Source: Lactiplantibacillus dongliensis (GTDB taxonomy: Bacteria; Bacillota; Bacilli; Lactobacillales; Lactobacillaceae). Taken from it: a stretch of DNA of 54,794 nucleotides. The translations under genes and the position numbers were made by a program. The stretch is from positions 1 through 54,794 of the forward strand of contig NZ_BJDK01000023.1 in assembly GCF_005405105.1 (NCBI RefSeq). Direction: 5' to 3'. Below the pieces are notes generated by a model, which had not been told where the DNA came from, ran no database searches, and was given only the letters and a program-made list of their open reading frames with translations. Positions 41,970 through 51,889 of the stretch are shown here, piece by piece (within the stretch, counting starts at the first letter, position 1; each line of letters begins with the position of its first letter).

Positions 41970-44954
41970 ATGACTAATCCAGAATCGAGTAAAACGCGTT
42001 TTAAATTGTATAAGCATAAGAAACTTTGGCTGGTAATGGGGATGACAACGACGATGCTGGCATTAGGGACTTTGCCAGCAACAATGGCGCAGGCGGATAC
42101 TGCAACAACGACCGGTGAAATGACTACGGTTACGCCAGCGAAGACGAGTGCATCAGCGACAGCCGCAACTTTGAGTGGGGCGACAAAGGCTAGTCCCGTT
42201 ACGTCGACGGCCTCAGTGGCGACAAGTGGTGATCGGGTTGCTAACTCTGATCAAAGTGCCGCTAGCGGCGCGGCTAACTCAACCGTCGACAATAATGGGA
42301 GCGCGAGTGGTTCTGAAAGCAGTCAAGTGAATTCAAGTACTGGTAGTACCGCACCGAGTGCCGCTAGTGCGGGGACTGAATCGGGGATGGCTAAGTCGGT
42401 TACTAGTCAAGCATCATCCGCCGCTACTTCAACGAGTACTAGCGTGGCGTCAACAGCGGTCCGTCAAAGTAGCGAACCGCGAATGATGCGAGTTGCGTCG
42501 CCAGCTGCTTTAATTAAAACGGCCGCTACCACTATGCCTAGTGATGATACCGTCGTCACGATTGCGGATACCAATCTAAGTAACGCGGTTAAACAAGGAC
42601 TTAATTTGGCAACGACTGATCAGATTACGATTGGTCAGATTAAAAATTATCCCGGTAATACCTTTACGATTGCGACGGGTGTAGATACGCCAATCAAAAC
42701 GTTGGCCGGTATTGAAAACCTGGAGTATCTGCCGGTAGGGGTACTAATTTATGCAGATCTTCAAATTGACAATGCTGCGGTAGATATTGATTTCACCCCG
42801 CTGGCACCGTTAAGATTTATCAGCTTAAGAATTCTATCAGACCATACTAGTCAGATGAACTTATTACCATTAATGGCCATTGACCCAAGTCACTTTACGG
42901 TAATGGGGATTGAACCTAATGGGGCTTCCTTTCAAGGCAATCAGTATGCGATGACTAACGAACAATTAGTGCAGCTAGCCCCTTGGCTGACTAAAATAGC
43001 CAATAATACTTATGCACGCGAATCCGGTCTTGAACTCAATAACAATTGTATTACGGACTTTTCACCATTAGCGGGGATTACCAAAAAGGGTGCTTATGTT
43101 TCTGCGATGGGGCAAGTGGCGATTGTGACTAATAATCCAGTTAATTTGGTTATTGGCCAACCCGCGACTTTTACCGGTGTTACGTTAACCGGTTTGTATG
43201 GTGAACCTATTTCCGATTCATACGGTTATTCTTGGAACACCGGTGTAGCGGGTAAGCACCCCATCAGTTCATTAGGTCAAAATCAATATTATATTGATGA
43301 TGTTCAGCAACTAACACCAGGTTACCCGTTCTTAACGTATGGCCATTTGGGGATACCTTACTCAGATCGCTGGCAGCCAGGTCGATATATTTTCAAGACG
43401 TATGCTAACGGTGTCTTGTTGCAGATGGATATCATGGTTTATCAGGTCGCTAACTGGCAAGCTCATCCTAATGTGACCGTTAAGTACGTCGATGCGAATG
43501 TTCAGCCAATCGCTGGCTTGGCTGATCAGGTCGTAAATGGTGTTAACATTGGCGATAGCTTTGATTTGAGTCCTTACTTACAAGTGGCTGGTTATCGGGC
43601 AGTTGCGACTAGTGGCCCCGTTACTGGGACATTTGGCCAAGACCCGCAAACGTTGTACGTTAAACTGATGCCAACGACGCCAGCTGGTCAAGTAACTGTT
43701 AACTATGTCGACACGGATGGTCACGTTTTAGCAACCACTGGGGCCACGTATCCAGATGGTCAGATTGTGGACCTAAGCTATACCACAGTCCAAAAAGTAT
43801 TCGATGGGTATGTTTTTAAGACGATGGCACCAGATAGTTTGGCTGCGAATGGGACGTTAACGGTCGCTGGTGGTACGGTGACGTATGTTTATACTAAAAA
43901 CGCCGCTTTGACTGGCAATGCCACCGTCACCTACTATGATGATACAACTGGTCAAATCTTGATAAACGACAGTTTAACTGGTGATCAAGGGACCGTTGCG
44001 ACTTACACGACTGCAACGAAAATTGCCAATTACTTGCAAGCAGGGTATAAGCTGGTTAATGATGATGTGCCGGCAAGCGGAATTATTTATGGGGCAACTC
44101 CAGTAACTTATACAGTTCGCTTGAATCATAAACTAACAACCATTACGGCTAGCGAGGCGTTACAAAAACAAGTCGTGCAAACGATTCAGTATCGGTATGC
44201 TGATGGGACGATGGCCGCGCCTGATAAAGTAACTGCTATTCGGTTTACTCGTACTGGTACGCGTGATGCCGTAACCAGCAAGGTGGTTTATACGGATTGG
44301 CAAAATAGCGACCGCCAGACGAGCTTTATAGCTCAGGTTTCACCAGTGATTGTCAATTATACAGCTGATCAATTAGTGATTGTTGCAGTTCCAGTTACGG
44401 CTTTGAGTACCGATATGATAACGACAGTTACTTATACGGTTAATCCAGTTAAACCAGTTGATCCAGATACTGGTAATACTGAAGCACCGACTAGCCCAGG
44501 TACTGATGATGCCAATCATACTGGTGAGATTGTAGCACCAACTGTTCCGAACACGGATAGTCAAAATGATGAGATTGCAACTGCTGATACTAATGAAGCT
44601 GATGTTGGCGATACAATTAAGAGTGTGACACCACCAATTATTGATGAACCAATTGATGTTGATAGTGGTCAGGCCGATATGATTCATAAAGGTGACACAA
44701 GGGTACCAGCCACTGAACCCCAGCAAGCTGCTGGTGAGAGAGTGACTGCTAAAGCCCAATTAGTTAAGTTAGCCACTGATAAGTCGGTTAATCAACCGAC
44801 CTCAGATTTAAAGCCGGTTTCAAGTCCTAAATTTGATAAATCAGCATTACCTCAAACCAATGATAACCAGCAGCAAGCAACGGGCTGGTTAGGATTAGGA
44901 ACATTGATTATGGCTTTATTAACAGCAGTTGGGTTTAAACAACGGAAAAATTAA
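41970..44954 (+). CDS. LPxTG-anchored MucBP-type adhesin 1
   Basis: This 994-aa surface protein has a long signal peptide of the KxYKxGKxW-related type (FKLYKHKKLWLVMG, then MATMAQADT-like cleavage region), and a Ser/Thr/Ala-rich stretch (~45-175). A leucine-rich internalin-like region (~190-370) includes LAGIENLEYL and ITDFSPLAGI. MucBP/mub-B2-like beta modules (~490-840) contain VTVKYVD, VTVNYVDTDG and TVTYYDDTTG. A Pro/Asp linker follows, then LPQTN (960-964), a hydrophobic segment and KQRKN for sortase anchoring. ATG 41970 has AAGGGG upstream. The likely role is binding to mucus or plant surfaces. Confidence 0.85.
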   Translation: MTNPESSKTRFKLYKHKKLWLVMGMTTTMLALGTLPATMAQADTATTTGEMTTVTPAKTSASATAATLSGATKASPVTSTASVATSGDRVANSDQSAASGAANSTVDNNGSASGSESSQVNSSTGSTAPSAASAGTESGMAKSVTSQASSAATSTSTSVASTAVRQSSEPRMMRVASPAALIKTAATTMPSDDTVVTIADTNLSNAVKQGLNLATTDQITIGQIKNYPGNTFTIATGVDTPIKTLAGIENLEYLPVGVLIYADLQIDNAAVDIDFTPLAPLRFISLRILSDHTSQMNLLPLMAIDPSHFTVMGIEPNGASFQGNQYAMTNEQLVQLAPWLTKIANNTYARESGLELNNNCITDFSPLAGITKKGAYVSAMGQVAIVTNNPVNLVIGQPATFTGVTLTGLYGEPISDSYGYSWNTGVAGKHPISSLGQNQYYIDDVQQLTPGYPFLTYGHLGIPYSDRWQPGRYIFKTYANGVLLQMDIMVYQVANWQAHPNVTVKYVDANVQPIAGLADQVVNGVNIGDSFDLSPYLQVAGYRAVATSGPVTGTFGQDPQTLYVKLMPTTPAGQVTVNYVDTDGHVLATTGATYPDGQIVDLSYTTVQKVFDGYVFKTMAPDSLAANGTLTVAGGTVTYVYTKNAALTGNATVTYYDDTTGQILINDSLTGDQGTVATYTTATKIANYLQAGYKLVNDDVPASGIIYGATPVTYTVRLNHKLTTITASEALQKQVVQTIQYRYADGTMAAPDKVTAIRFTRTGTRDAVTSKVVYTDWQNSDRQTSFIAQVSPVIVNYTADQLVIVAVPVTALSTDMITTVTYTVNPVKPVDPDTGNTEAPTSPGTDDANHTGEIVAPTVPNTDSQNDEIATADTNEADVGDTIKSVTPPIIDEPIDVDSGQADMIHKGDTRVPATEPQQAAGERVTAKAQLVKLATDKSVNQPTSDLKPVSSPKFDKSALPQTNDNQQQATGWLGLGTLIMALLTAVGFKQRKN

Positions 44955-44965
44955 ACTTTAGATTG

Positions 44966-44999
44966 GAAGCCTCAAACTTGGATTGGTTTGAGGCTTTTT
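44966..44999 (+). terminator. Terminator of adhesin 1
   Basis: GCCTCAAAC pairs with GTTTGAGGC, followed by six T. Confidence 0.88.
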
Positions 45000-45071
45000 T
45001 CGCGTTAATTCAAAATTGGTCTAGGTTGATTAATGAGTAACGTGAATTCCGATAGAAAAAAGTTTTGACCT

Positions 45072-45092
45072 AGTATTAGCGATTGTAATACT
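45072..45092 (+). promoter_or_regulatory. Distal inverted repeat upstream of adhesin 2
   Basis: AGTATTA-N7-TAATACT, 148 bases before the -35. A proximal AGTATTG lies at 45203. Confidence 0.6.
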
Positions 45093-45240
45093 GGTAGTGG
45101 TTCGGCTATATTTGGGCAAAAATGGTTGATAGGTAGTGACGTTAAGGCTTTTGAACGATTTATCAAAAAAGTTAAAGTGGTCAATGAATTTAAACCGATA
45201 TTAGTATTGATTATGGTTAATGATTGCAATAGTTTCCCTG

Positions 45241-45269
45241 TTGAATTAATTCATTTTTGGATTTATGAT
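45241..45269 (+). promoter_or_regulatory. Promoter of adhesin 2
   Basis: TTGAAT, 17 bases, TATGAT. Confidence 0.7.
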
Positions 45270-45339
45270 AAGAATATAAATAAAAAATAATTAATTTTTA
45301 TGATAAAAAATCGTCGGGATCACCAAGGGGGATACTAAA

Positions 45340-48300
45340 ATGGCTAATCAAGAATTGACAAAAACGCGGGTTAAAATGTATAAACACAAGAAGCTATGGA
45401 TGGTCATGGGTGTCACCTCGACGATGTTAGCACTTGGAACCATCGCAGCAACACCAGCACAAGCGGCAACTGACGATGTAGGTCAAAACAGTGTCACAAC
45501 GTCCACTAGTGCAGGGACGTCGGCCGGTTCGGCGGCTTTGAGCAACGCTGAAGTTACACCGGCGAGTGCTGAACCAGGCACGTCAGCGACAAGCGGTGAT
45601 GGTTCGACTAATTCTGGTCAAAGCGCAACCAGTGGTGAACCAGCATCCGCAACTAGTGAAGCTGGTTCTGAAGGCAGTCAGGTTGGGTCGAGTGTCGGTA
45701 GTAATGCTGCTTCAGTCGCTAGTGATGGGGTAAAGGCAACACCTTCTGCTAGTGATGCTAAATCAGTAGCAAGTCAGGCAACGACAAGTACTGCACCAAC
45801 TAATGTCAGTCCGGCGCCGGCAAACCAAGTCAAAAGTTCGCGGATGGCGGCACCGGCAGTGACGACTAAAGCCGCTGATACGACCACGCCAGATGATACG
45901 GTCGTGACGATTGCGGATGCCAACTTGAGTAATGCGATTAAAAAAGCCTTATTTGTAAATACTAGCAAAACGTTGACGGTTGGTGATATTCGTCATTACG
46001 ATAGCAGTCAGCATGGGCGGTTAACCGTTAATACTGATGCGACGCCGGTGACTACGCTCGCAGGGATTGAAAGTCTTAATTATCTGACAAGCGGGCCAAT
46101 TAGTTTGACCATTCGAATCGCAACGAGTGCGACTGTAAGTATGGATTTAAGTCCGTTAGCAGCTTTGAATTTGTATCAATTAACCATTGAATCGACTTAC
46201 CTAGGTTACGTTAATCTCAAGCCATTAACTGCAATTGATACGGATAACTTGTGGTATGTCGATATCAATCCTAATGAGTCACCTTATCAAGGACATCAAT
46301 ATGGGATGACGAATGCCCAATTAAAAGAATTGAGTGGCTGGCTAACTGCTATGGGAAATAATAAATTATCAGGTAACTATATTGGGTTAAACGGCAACTG
46401 CTTGACTGACTTTTCATCGTTAGCGGGTATTAATAAGTCTGGGGTCTTTATTGCGGCTGGTGGTCAGGTCGTCATGAAAACTAATGAGACACCGGTTAAT
46501 GTGGTCACTGGTCAATCGGCAGTCTTTACCGGGATGACGATTACTGGTGTTCAGGGTGAAACGATTAACGATGCGTTTGGCTATACGTTCAATACGGCTG
46601 ATGGCACGGAACAACGGTTAACTAATTTAGGCAATAATCAGTATCAGATTGATGATATTCAACCAATCAGTGGTTTTGATGGGTATATCGTTTATGGTAA
46701 CTTAGGTATTCCACACTCTGATAAATGGGAACCTGGTCGCTATGTAGATGTCACTTATAGCAATGGGGTATCATTCCGGACCGATATGCGGATTTTTCAA
46801 CCAGCTAATTTTCAGTCAGTGTCAACAGTTACCGTTAAATATGTGGACACTAAAGGCCAATCGATTACTGGCTTGCCTGATCAAGTTGTGAGTGGAACAA
46901 AAATCGGGGATAGCTTTGATTTAAGTCAATACATGCACGTTGCAAATTATGTGGCCTTGGCAACTAATGGCCCCATTCAAGGGACATTCAGTCAGAATCC
47001 ACAAATCTTGTATATCATGATGATTCCTAATACGCCTGCTGGCCAAGTTAACGTCGCTTATGTTGATAATGATGGTAACGTCTTAGCTACGGATACGGCA
47101 ACTTATCCAAATGGTCAAATCGTGGACTTAACTTATCAGACGACGCAAAAGGCGTTTGATGGCTATACGTTTAAAGGCATGGCTGAGGGCAGTTTGACAG
47201 CTAATGGGCGTTTAACTGTGGCTGGTGGTACGGTGACTTATGTTTATACGAAGAATGTCGTGTTGACTGGCGATGCAACGGTGACTTACGTTGATGATAC
47301 GACCGGTCAGACTTTGGCAACGGATGTCTTAACTGGTGACCAAGGCACGACTGCAGATTATACAACGGCCAATAAAGTGGCTAGTTATTTGAAAGCTGGC
47401 TATGACTTAGTTAATGATGGGGTACCAACTGATGGGATTATTTATGGCGAAGAACCCGTGACCTATAGTGTTCATTTGGCGCATCACGTGACTGCAATTA
47501 CTGATAAAGATGCGTTGCAAAAAACGATTACGCAAACCATTCACTATGTTTATAGCGATGGGACGACCGCGGCCGCTGAGAAAGTGGCGACGATTCAGTT
47601 CACGCGGACCGGCACAACGGATGCCGTTACCGGGGTAAGCACGTATACTGCTTGGGTCACTGAACAACCAACTGGCTTTGTTGCACAAGCATCACCAGTA
47701 ATTACCGATTACACGGCTGATCAGTTGGTTGTTGCCGCAGTGCCAGTAACGGCTGCTAGTGCTGACACAGTGACGACTGTGATTTATACGGCTAACCCCG
47801 TCAAGCCAACTGATCCCGATACTGGTAATAATGGTGGCGGAACCACGACACCAACGGCCCCGGATACGGATAATGACGGTGGTGGGACGACCACGACAAC
47901 CAGTCCGGATACCGATAATAACGGTGGCAGTACCACGACACCAACCACACCCGATACTGATGATAATGGTGTGGGCGACACGATTAATGTGGTAGCCCCT
48001 GAGGTTACGGCACCAGCCGATGTTGATAGTGGTCAAGCCGACCATATCCAAGTGGCACCAGTTAAAAAAGGAACGTCGTCAGCCAAGCCAACTGAGACGA
48101 AGTTGGCACCAGCTGATGATACTGTAAAAGTTGTCCCACAAGCATTAGGAACAACCAATGCTGCAGTCAAGCCCCAAGTTGTCAAAACAGCGACTAATGT
48201 TAAGGCAACTACTGATTCAAAGCCAACCACTAGTGCTTCTATGGCAAGAACCGGGCTACCACAAACCGGTGATGCACAACGCCCAACTACAGCTTGGCTA

Positions 48301-48363
48301 GGATTAGGGCTCTTGTTAAGCACTTTGTTAACGGCTGTTGGTTTTAAATCTCGGCAGCATTAA
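45340..48363 (+). CDS. LPxTG-anchored MucBP-type adhesin 2
   Basis: This 1007-aa paralogue of adhesin 1 has the same order. It has a VKMYKHKKLWMVMG signal segment, a Ser/Thr/Ala-rich stretch (~45-165) and a leucine-rich region (~185-370, LAGIESLNYL, LTDFSSLAGI). MucBP-like modules lie at about 490-563, 564-640, 641-718 and 719-823. A linker with three 15-residue repeats PDT(D/G)NNGG.TTT follows (826-870), then LPQTG (973-977), a membrane segment and FKSRQH. AAGGGGGA precedes ATG 45340. Its own promoter and terminator make it a separate transcription unit. Confidence 0.86.
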   Translation: MANQELTKTRVKMYKHKKLWMVMGVTSTMLALGTIAATPAQAATDDVGQNSVTTSTSAGTSAGSAALSNAEVTPASAEPGTSATSGDGSTNSGQSATSGEPASATSEAGSEGSQVGSSVGSNAASVASDGVKATPSASDAKSVASQATTSTAPTNVSPAPANQVKSSRMAAPAVTTKAADTTTPDDTVVTIADANLSNAIKKALFVNTSKTLTVGDIRHYDSSQHGRLTVNTDATPVTTLAGIESLNYLTSGPISLTIRIATSATVSMDLSPLAALNLYQLTIESTYLGYVNLKPLTAIDTDNLWYVDINPNESPYQGHQYGMTNAQLKELSGWLTAMGNNKLSGNYIGLNGNCLTDFSSLAGINKSGVFIAAGGQVVMKTNETPVNVVTGQSAVFTGMTITGVQGETINDAFGYTFNTADGTEQRLTNLGNNQYQIDDIQPISGFDGYIVYGNLGIPHSDKWEPGRYVDVTYSNGVSFRTDMRIFQPANFQSVSTVTVKYVDTKGQSITGLPDQVVSGTKIGDSFDLSQYMHVANYVALATNGPIQGTFSQNPQILYIMMIPNTPAGQVNVAYVDNDGNVLATDTATYPNGQIVDLTYQTTQKAFDGYTFKGMAEGSLTANGRLTVAGGTVTYVYTKNVVLTGDATVTYVDDTTGQTLATDVLTGDQGTTADYTTANKVASYLKAGYDLVNDGVPTDGIIYGEEPVTYSVHLAHHVTAITDKDALQKTITQTIHYVYSDGTTAAAEKVATIQFTRTGTTDAVTGVSTYTAWVTEQPTGFVAQASPVITDYTADQLVVAAVPVTAASADTVTTVIYTANPVKPTDPDTGNNGGGTTTPTAPDTDNDGGGTTTTTSPDTDNNGGSTTTPTTPDTDDNGVGDTINVVAPEVTAPADVDSGQADHIQVAPVKKGTSSAKPTETKLAPADDTVKVVPQALGTTNAAVKPQVVKTATNVKATTDSKPTTSASMARTGLPQTGDAQRPTTAWLGLGLLLSTLLTAVGFKSRQH
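47815..47949 (+). repeat. 45-bp tandem repeat in adhesin 2 linker
   Basis: Three 45-base units encode PDTGNNGGGTTTPTA and variants (15 aa each). This is a typical site for length variation between strains. Confidence 0.8.
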
Positions 48364-48376
48364 ACTATCATCGAAA

Positions 48377-48422
48377 AAAAACGCTGATTTAGTGCGAGAA
48401 ATCGCATTGAATCAGCGTTTTT
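48377..48422 (+). terminator. Terminator of adhesin 2
   Basis: AAAACGCTGATT..TGCGA pairs with TCGCA..AATCAGCGTTTT. Confidence 0.9.
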
Positions 48423-48451
48423 TATGTGAGTGAACAAATTAATTTACGGTC

Positions 48452-48472
48452 AGTATTAAGTTTGGTAATAAT
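48452..48472 (+). promoter_or_regulatory. Distal inverted repeat upstream of adhesin 3
   Basis: AGTATTA-N7-TAATAAT (one mismatch), 148 bases before the -35. Confidence 0.55.
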
Positions 48473-48620
48473 GCGAGGTTGATTGGCTCGCAAACGCTCA
48501 ATCAACGGTATTCGTTACTGTGAAACCGATTACGGCCAGATTTTAAATTAGTTAATTGGGTCAATCTATTTAAAGTAACATTACTATAATTTATGGTTGA
48601 TAATAGGCATTGTTAGCCTA

Positions 48621-48649
48621 TTGAACTATCAGTAGAACGGTTCTATGAT
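48621..48649 (+). promoter_or_regulatory. Promoter of adhesin 3
   Basis: TTGAAC, 17 bases, TATGAT. Confidence 0.7.
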
Positions 48650-48730
48650 AAGAGTATAAAATTAATTATTAAAGGTGATTTAATTATTCATATAGACGGC
48701 TAGTAACCATCAGCTTAGGGGGATACACAA

Positions 48731-51700
48731 ATGTTAACAACTCAAAGAACTAAAGAACACGTTAAGATGTATAAGCATAAGAAGTTATGGATGATTATGG
48801 GGATCACAACGGCGGTGATGGTGATGTCAACCACACAATTAACCGTGGCCAGTGCGAATACGAACCAGCAGGCTCCAACGGCGACTCAAGTCAGCAGTGC
48901 TGCCAGTTCATCGACTAGTCAGGCCTCAACTAGTGCCGCACCTAGCGCAACTAGCAGTGTGACCAGTGAAAGTAAAGTTAGTGGTCAATCAGCGGCGAGT
49001 GCGTCAGCTAGTGCTGGGTCTTCAGCCAGTTCGAGTGTGAGTCAAGCACCAACCAGTGTGACTAGTGGTACTTCAGCGGCGAGTGACGTTGCTAATAGCG
49101 CCACGAGTGCCGGTAATTCAGCTGCCAGCAATGCCAGTGCGGGTTCGGTAAGCTCACAAGGATCACAAGTTAAACAGGCGCAATCAGTTGCCAGTCAAGC
49201 ACGAGGCAGAATGGCGCGCAGTATGGTTAGCACGGGAACAACGACCACGACGACCACAACTACGGATGAGACAAATCCAGATGCGAAAACGCCTGATCCA
49301 GCAACTGTAGTGACGATTCCTGATGCTAATTTAAGAGCCATTATGAAAAAGGTATTTAATGTTGCTGACAATGACGAGCTGACTATTGGCACTATTGAAA
49401 AGTATCGTGGCAGCTTAAGCATTGAGACGACCTCACCTTACGTCAATAATAATCCTAATATTGCTGACACCACGATTGAAAGCTTAGCCGGAATTGAGAG
49501 TTTGCAATACCTAGCACCTTCAGTTGGGCTAACGGTACGGGTGGCCGCTGCTGATACTACAGCTGGAATTAATATTGATTTATCGCCACTGGCTAAGTTG
49601 CGGATGCAACGCTTGGAGTTATACTTGCCATATCCTGCCAAAACAAACTTAGATCCATTGAAAGCCATCGATGGTAGTGCAATCTATAACTTTGGCCTGT
49701 CACCAAGTATCGGGCAGTATCAAGGGCATCAATATGGGATGACTAATGCCCAATTAGCGTCACTGGGTCCTTGGTTAACCGCCATTGGGAATAATGGTCA
49801 TTCCCCTTACATTGGGATCGATAATAACGCCTTGTCCGACTTTTCACCATTGGCCGGAATCACTGGCAATGCTTTTATTGCGGCGGAAGGCCAAATGATT
49901 ATTAACCGAAACAACACCTTGAATCTAGTAAATGGTCAACCAGTAACGTTTACGGGTATCACGTTAACCGGACTTAAAGGAGAAACAATTAATGATGCGT
50001 TTAGGTGGAGCTTTAATACGAATGGGGCTGGACAACAAAGAATAACGTCTTTAGGCAATAATCAGTATCAAATTGACAATGTCCAACAATATCCGACCGT
50101 TAAAACATTCTTGATTTATGGCAATATTGGCTATGTTTATTCGGATTACGATTATCCGACCCCGCATGGTGACTTTGTGGAAGTAAAATATCCTGATGGG
50201 ACAACTTTGATTACTGATATGCAAGTCTATCAAAGTGCCCATTTCCAAGATCATCCTAACGTTACCGTCAAATACGTTGATCAAAACGTCAAACCAATTG
50301 CGGCATTGCCTGATCGAGTCGTCAATGGGGTTAATCTCGGTGATACTTATGATTTAAGCAGCTATATGAACGTGCCTGGTTACAAGGTGATTGCTCGGAC
50401 AGCGCCGTTGACGGGGACTTATACGTTGGACCCACAATATCTGTACTTGATGGCCGTGCCGGATGTGCCAGCTGGTGCCGTGACTGTCAATTATGTGGAT
50501 ACGGACGGCCAAGTTTTAGGAACAACGGCAGCCACTTATCCGCGTGGTCAACTAGTAGATTTGACGTATACTACGACACAAAAAGCGTTTGATGGTTACA
50601 CGTTTAGTCAAATGGGCACTGATAGCTTAGCCGCTAACGGAACTTTGACGGCAGCGGGTGGTACGGTCACTTATGTCTATACGAAGAACCCAGTTTTGAT
50701 GGGCCAAGTTACCGTGAACTATGTTGACGATACGAACGCCACAACCTTAAAAACGGTAACCTTAACTGGTGAACAGGGGAGTGCCGTGACTGATGATGCC
50801 GCGACGACCATCGCGGACTACCTGGCGGCGGGCTACGAATTAGGCCAAAATGACTTGCCAACGACGGCCTTCAATTATACCGATACGGCTCAAACATATA
50901 CGGTCCATTTTAAGCATCAGTTGACCGCGATGACGACTGCTAGTGACTTGCAAAAAGCCGTTACGCGGACGATTCATTATGTTTATGCAAACGGTAAAAC
51001 GGCGGCGGCTGACCAAGTAGCTACGGTTAACTTTATGCGGACGGGTCAAGTCGACTTGGTGACTGGTGTGAAGACTTATACCGATTGGGTCGCTGCAAAC
51101 GGCGTAACGGACTTTGCTGCCCAAGTCGCGCCAACGATTGCTGGCTATACCGCTGATCATTTGACGGTGGCGGCGATGCCGGTTACGGCTGCCAGTGCTG
51201 ATTTAGAGACAACGGTGACTTATACTGCTAATCCAGTTCAACCGACCAAGCCAACCAAACCAGCTACTAATCCTAACCAGGAGGTCACACCACCAACGAA
51301 GCCGGCGACTGATCACAATACCGGCGTGACGACGCCAGCTGAACCGAATACGGATCAGTCTGGTGCGACAATCGATCCAACTAGTCCTGATACTGGCGCT
51401 GCGGATGGCATCACGGTGACGACTGACACTAATCAGCCAGTTACGACCACGGCACCAACGGTTGTAGATGATGGTGTTGGCGACACGATTGCGCCGACAT
51501 CAACCAATGTCAATACTGGTCAACCGGTTAAATTGGCTAGTGCTAAGACAGTTGATTTGGCTCCGGATGGTGATGCTTTGAATGCGGGTGTTAGCCGGAC
51601 GACAGCTCAGGTATCGCAACCAACGACTAAAGCAGTGATTAAGACGACAACCGTTGTCCCAGTCAAAGCAGCGTTTAAACCGGTCACTAGTTCAAAGATG

Positions 51701-51823
51701 GCGACCCCGGCGTTACCACAAACTAGTGATGACAATCAACCAGCGACAGCTTGGTTGGGTCTCGGCGTCTTGCTAACTAGTCTATTAACGGCACTAGGAT
51801 TTAAAGCTCGGAAACAAGATTAG
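48731..51823 (+). CDS. LPxTG-anchored MucBP-type adhesin 3
   Basis: This 1030-aa third paralogue has a VKMYKHKKLWMIMG signal segment and a Ser/Ala-rich region to ~165. A poly-Thr run follows (~173-180), then a leucine-rich region (~195-385, LAGIESLQYL, LSDFSPLAGI), MucBP-like modules (~510-840), a Pro/Thr/Asp linker with NPNQEVTPP-type repeats, LPQTS (995-999), a membrane segment and FKARKQD. GGGGGATACACAA precedes ATG 48731. The low-complexity Ser/Thr regions may carry glycans; this is inference. Confidence 0.86.
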   Translation: MLTTQRTKEHVKMYKHKKLWMIMGITTAVMVMSTTQLTVASANTNQQAPTATQVSSAASSSTSQASTSAAPSATSSVTSESKVSGQSAASASASAGSSASSSVSQAPTSVTSGTSAASDVANSATSAGNSAASNASAGSVSSQGSQVKQAQSVASQARGRMARSMVSTGTTTTTTTTTDETNPDAKTPDPATVVTIPDANLRAIMKKVFNVADNDELTIGTIEKYRGSLSIETTSPYVNNNPNIADTTIESLAGIESLQYLAPSVGLTVRVAAADTTAGINIDLSPLAKLRMQRLELYLPYPAKTNLDPLKAIDGSAIYNFGLSPSIGQYQGHQYGMTNAQLASLGPWLTAIGNNGHSPYIGIDNNALSDFSPLAGITGNAFIAAEGQMIINRNNTLNLVNGQPVTFTGITLTGLKGETINDAFRWSFNTNGAGQQRITSLGNNQYQIDNVQQYPTVKTFLIYGNIGYVYSDYDYPTPHGDFVEVKYPDGTTLITDMQVYQSAHFQDHPNVTVKYVDQNVKPIAALPDRVVNGVNLGDTYDLSSYMNVPGYKVIARTAPLTGTYTLDPQYLYLMAVPDVPAGAVTVNYVDTDGQVLGTTAATYPRGQLVDLTYTTTQKAFDGYTFSQMGTDSLAANGTLTAAGGTVTYVYTKNPVLMGQVTVNYVDDTNATTLKTVTLTGEQGSAVTDDAATTIADYLAAGYELGQNDLPTTAFNYTDTAQTYTVHFKHQLTAMTTASDLQKAVTRTIHYVYANGKTAAADQVATVNFMRTGQVDLVTGVKTYTDWVAANGVTDFAAQVAPTIAGYTADHLTVAAMPVTAASADLETTVTYTANPVQPTKPTKPATNPNQEVTPPTKPATDHNTGVTTPAEPNTDQSGATIDPTSPDTGAADGITVTTDTNQPVTTTAPTVVDDGVGDTIAPTSTNVNTGQPVKLASAKTVDLAPDGDALNAGVSRTTAQVSQPTTKAVIKTTTVVPVKAAFKPVTSSKMATPALPQTSDDNQPATAWLGLGVLLTSLLTALGFKARKQD

Positions 51824-51828
51824 TGATT

Positions 51829-51878
51829 AAAAAATCCCCAAGATCGATGTGTACTTCACATCCACCTTGGGGATTTTA
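51829..51878. terminator. Bidirectional terminator between adhesin 3 and secreted protein gene
   Basis: AAAATCCCCAAG..GATGTG pairs with CACATC..CTTGGGGATTTT between convergent genes. Confidence 0.9.
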
Positions 51879-51889
51879 GTCGGCTAGTT

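Noticed and set aside
47407-48323. Long minus-strand ORFs inside the adhesin genes
   Set aside because: They lack ribosome sites and are the mirror of Thr/Ser/Ala-rich coding sequence on the plus strand.
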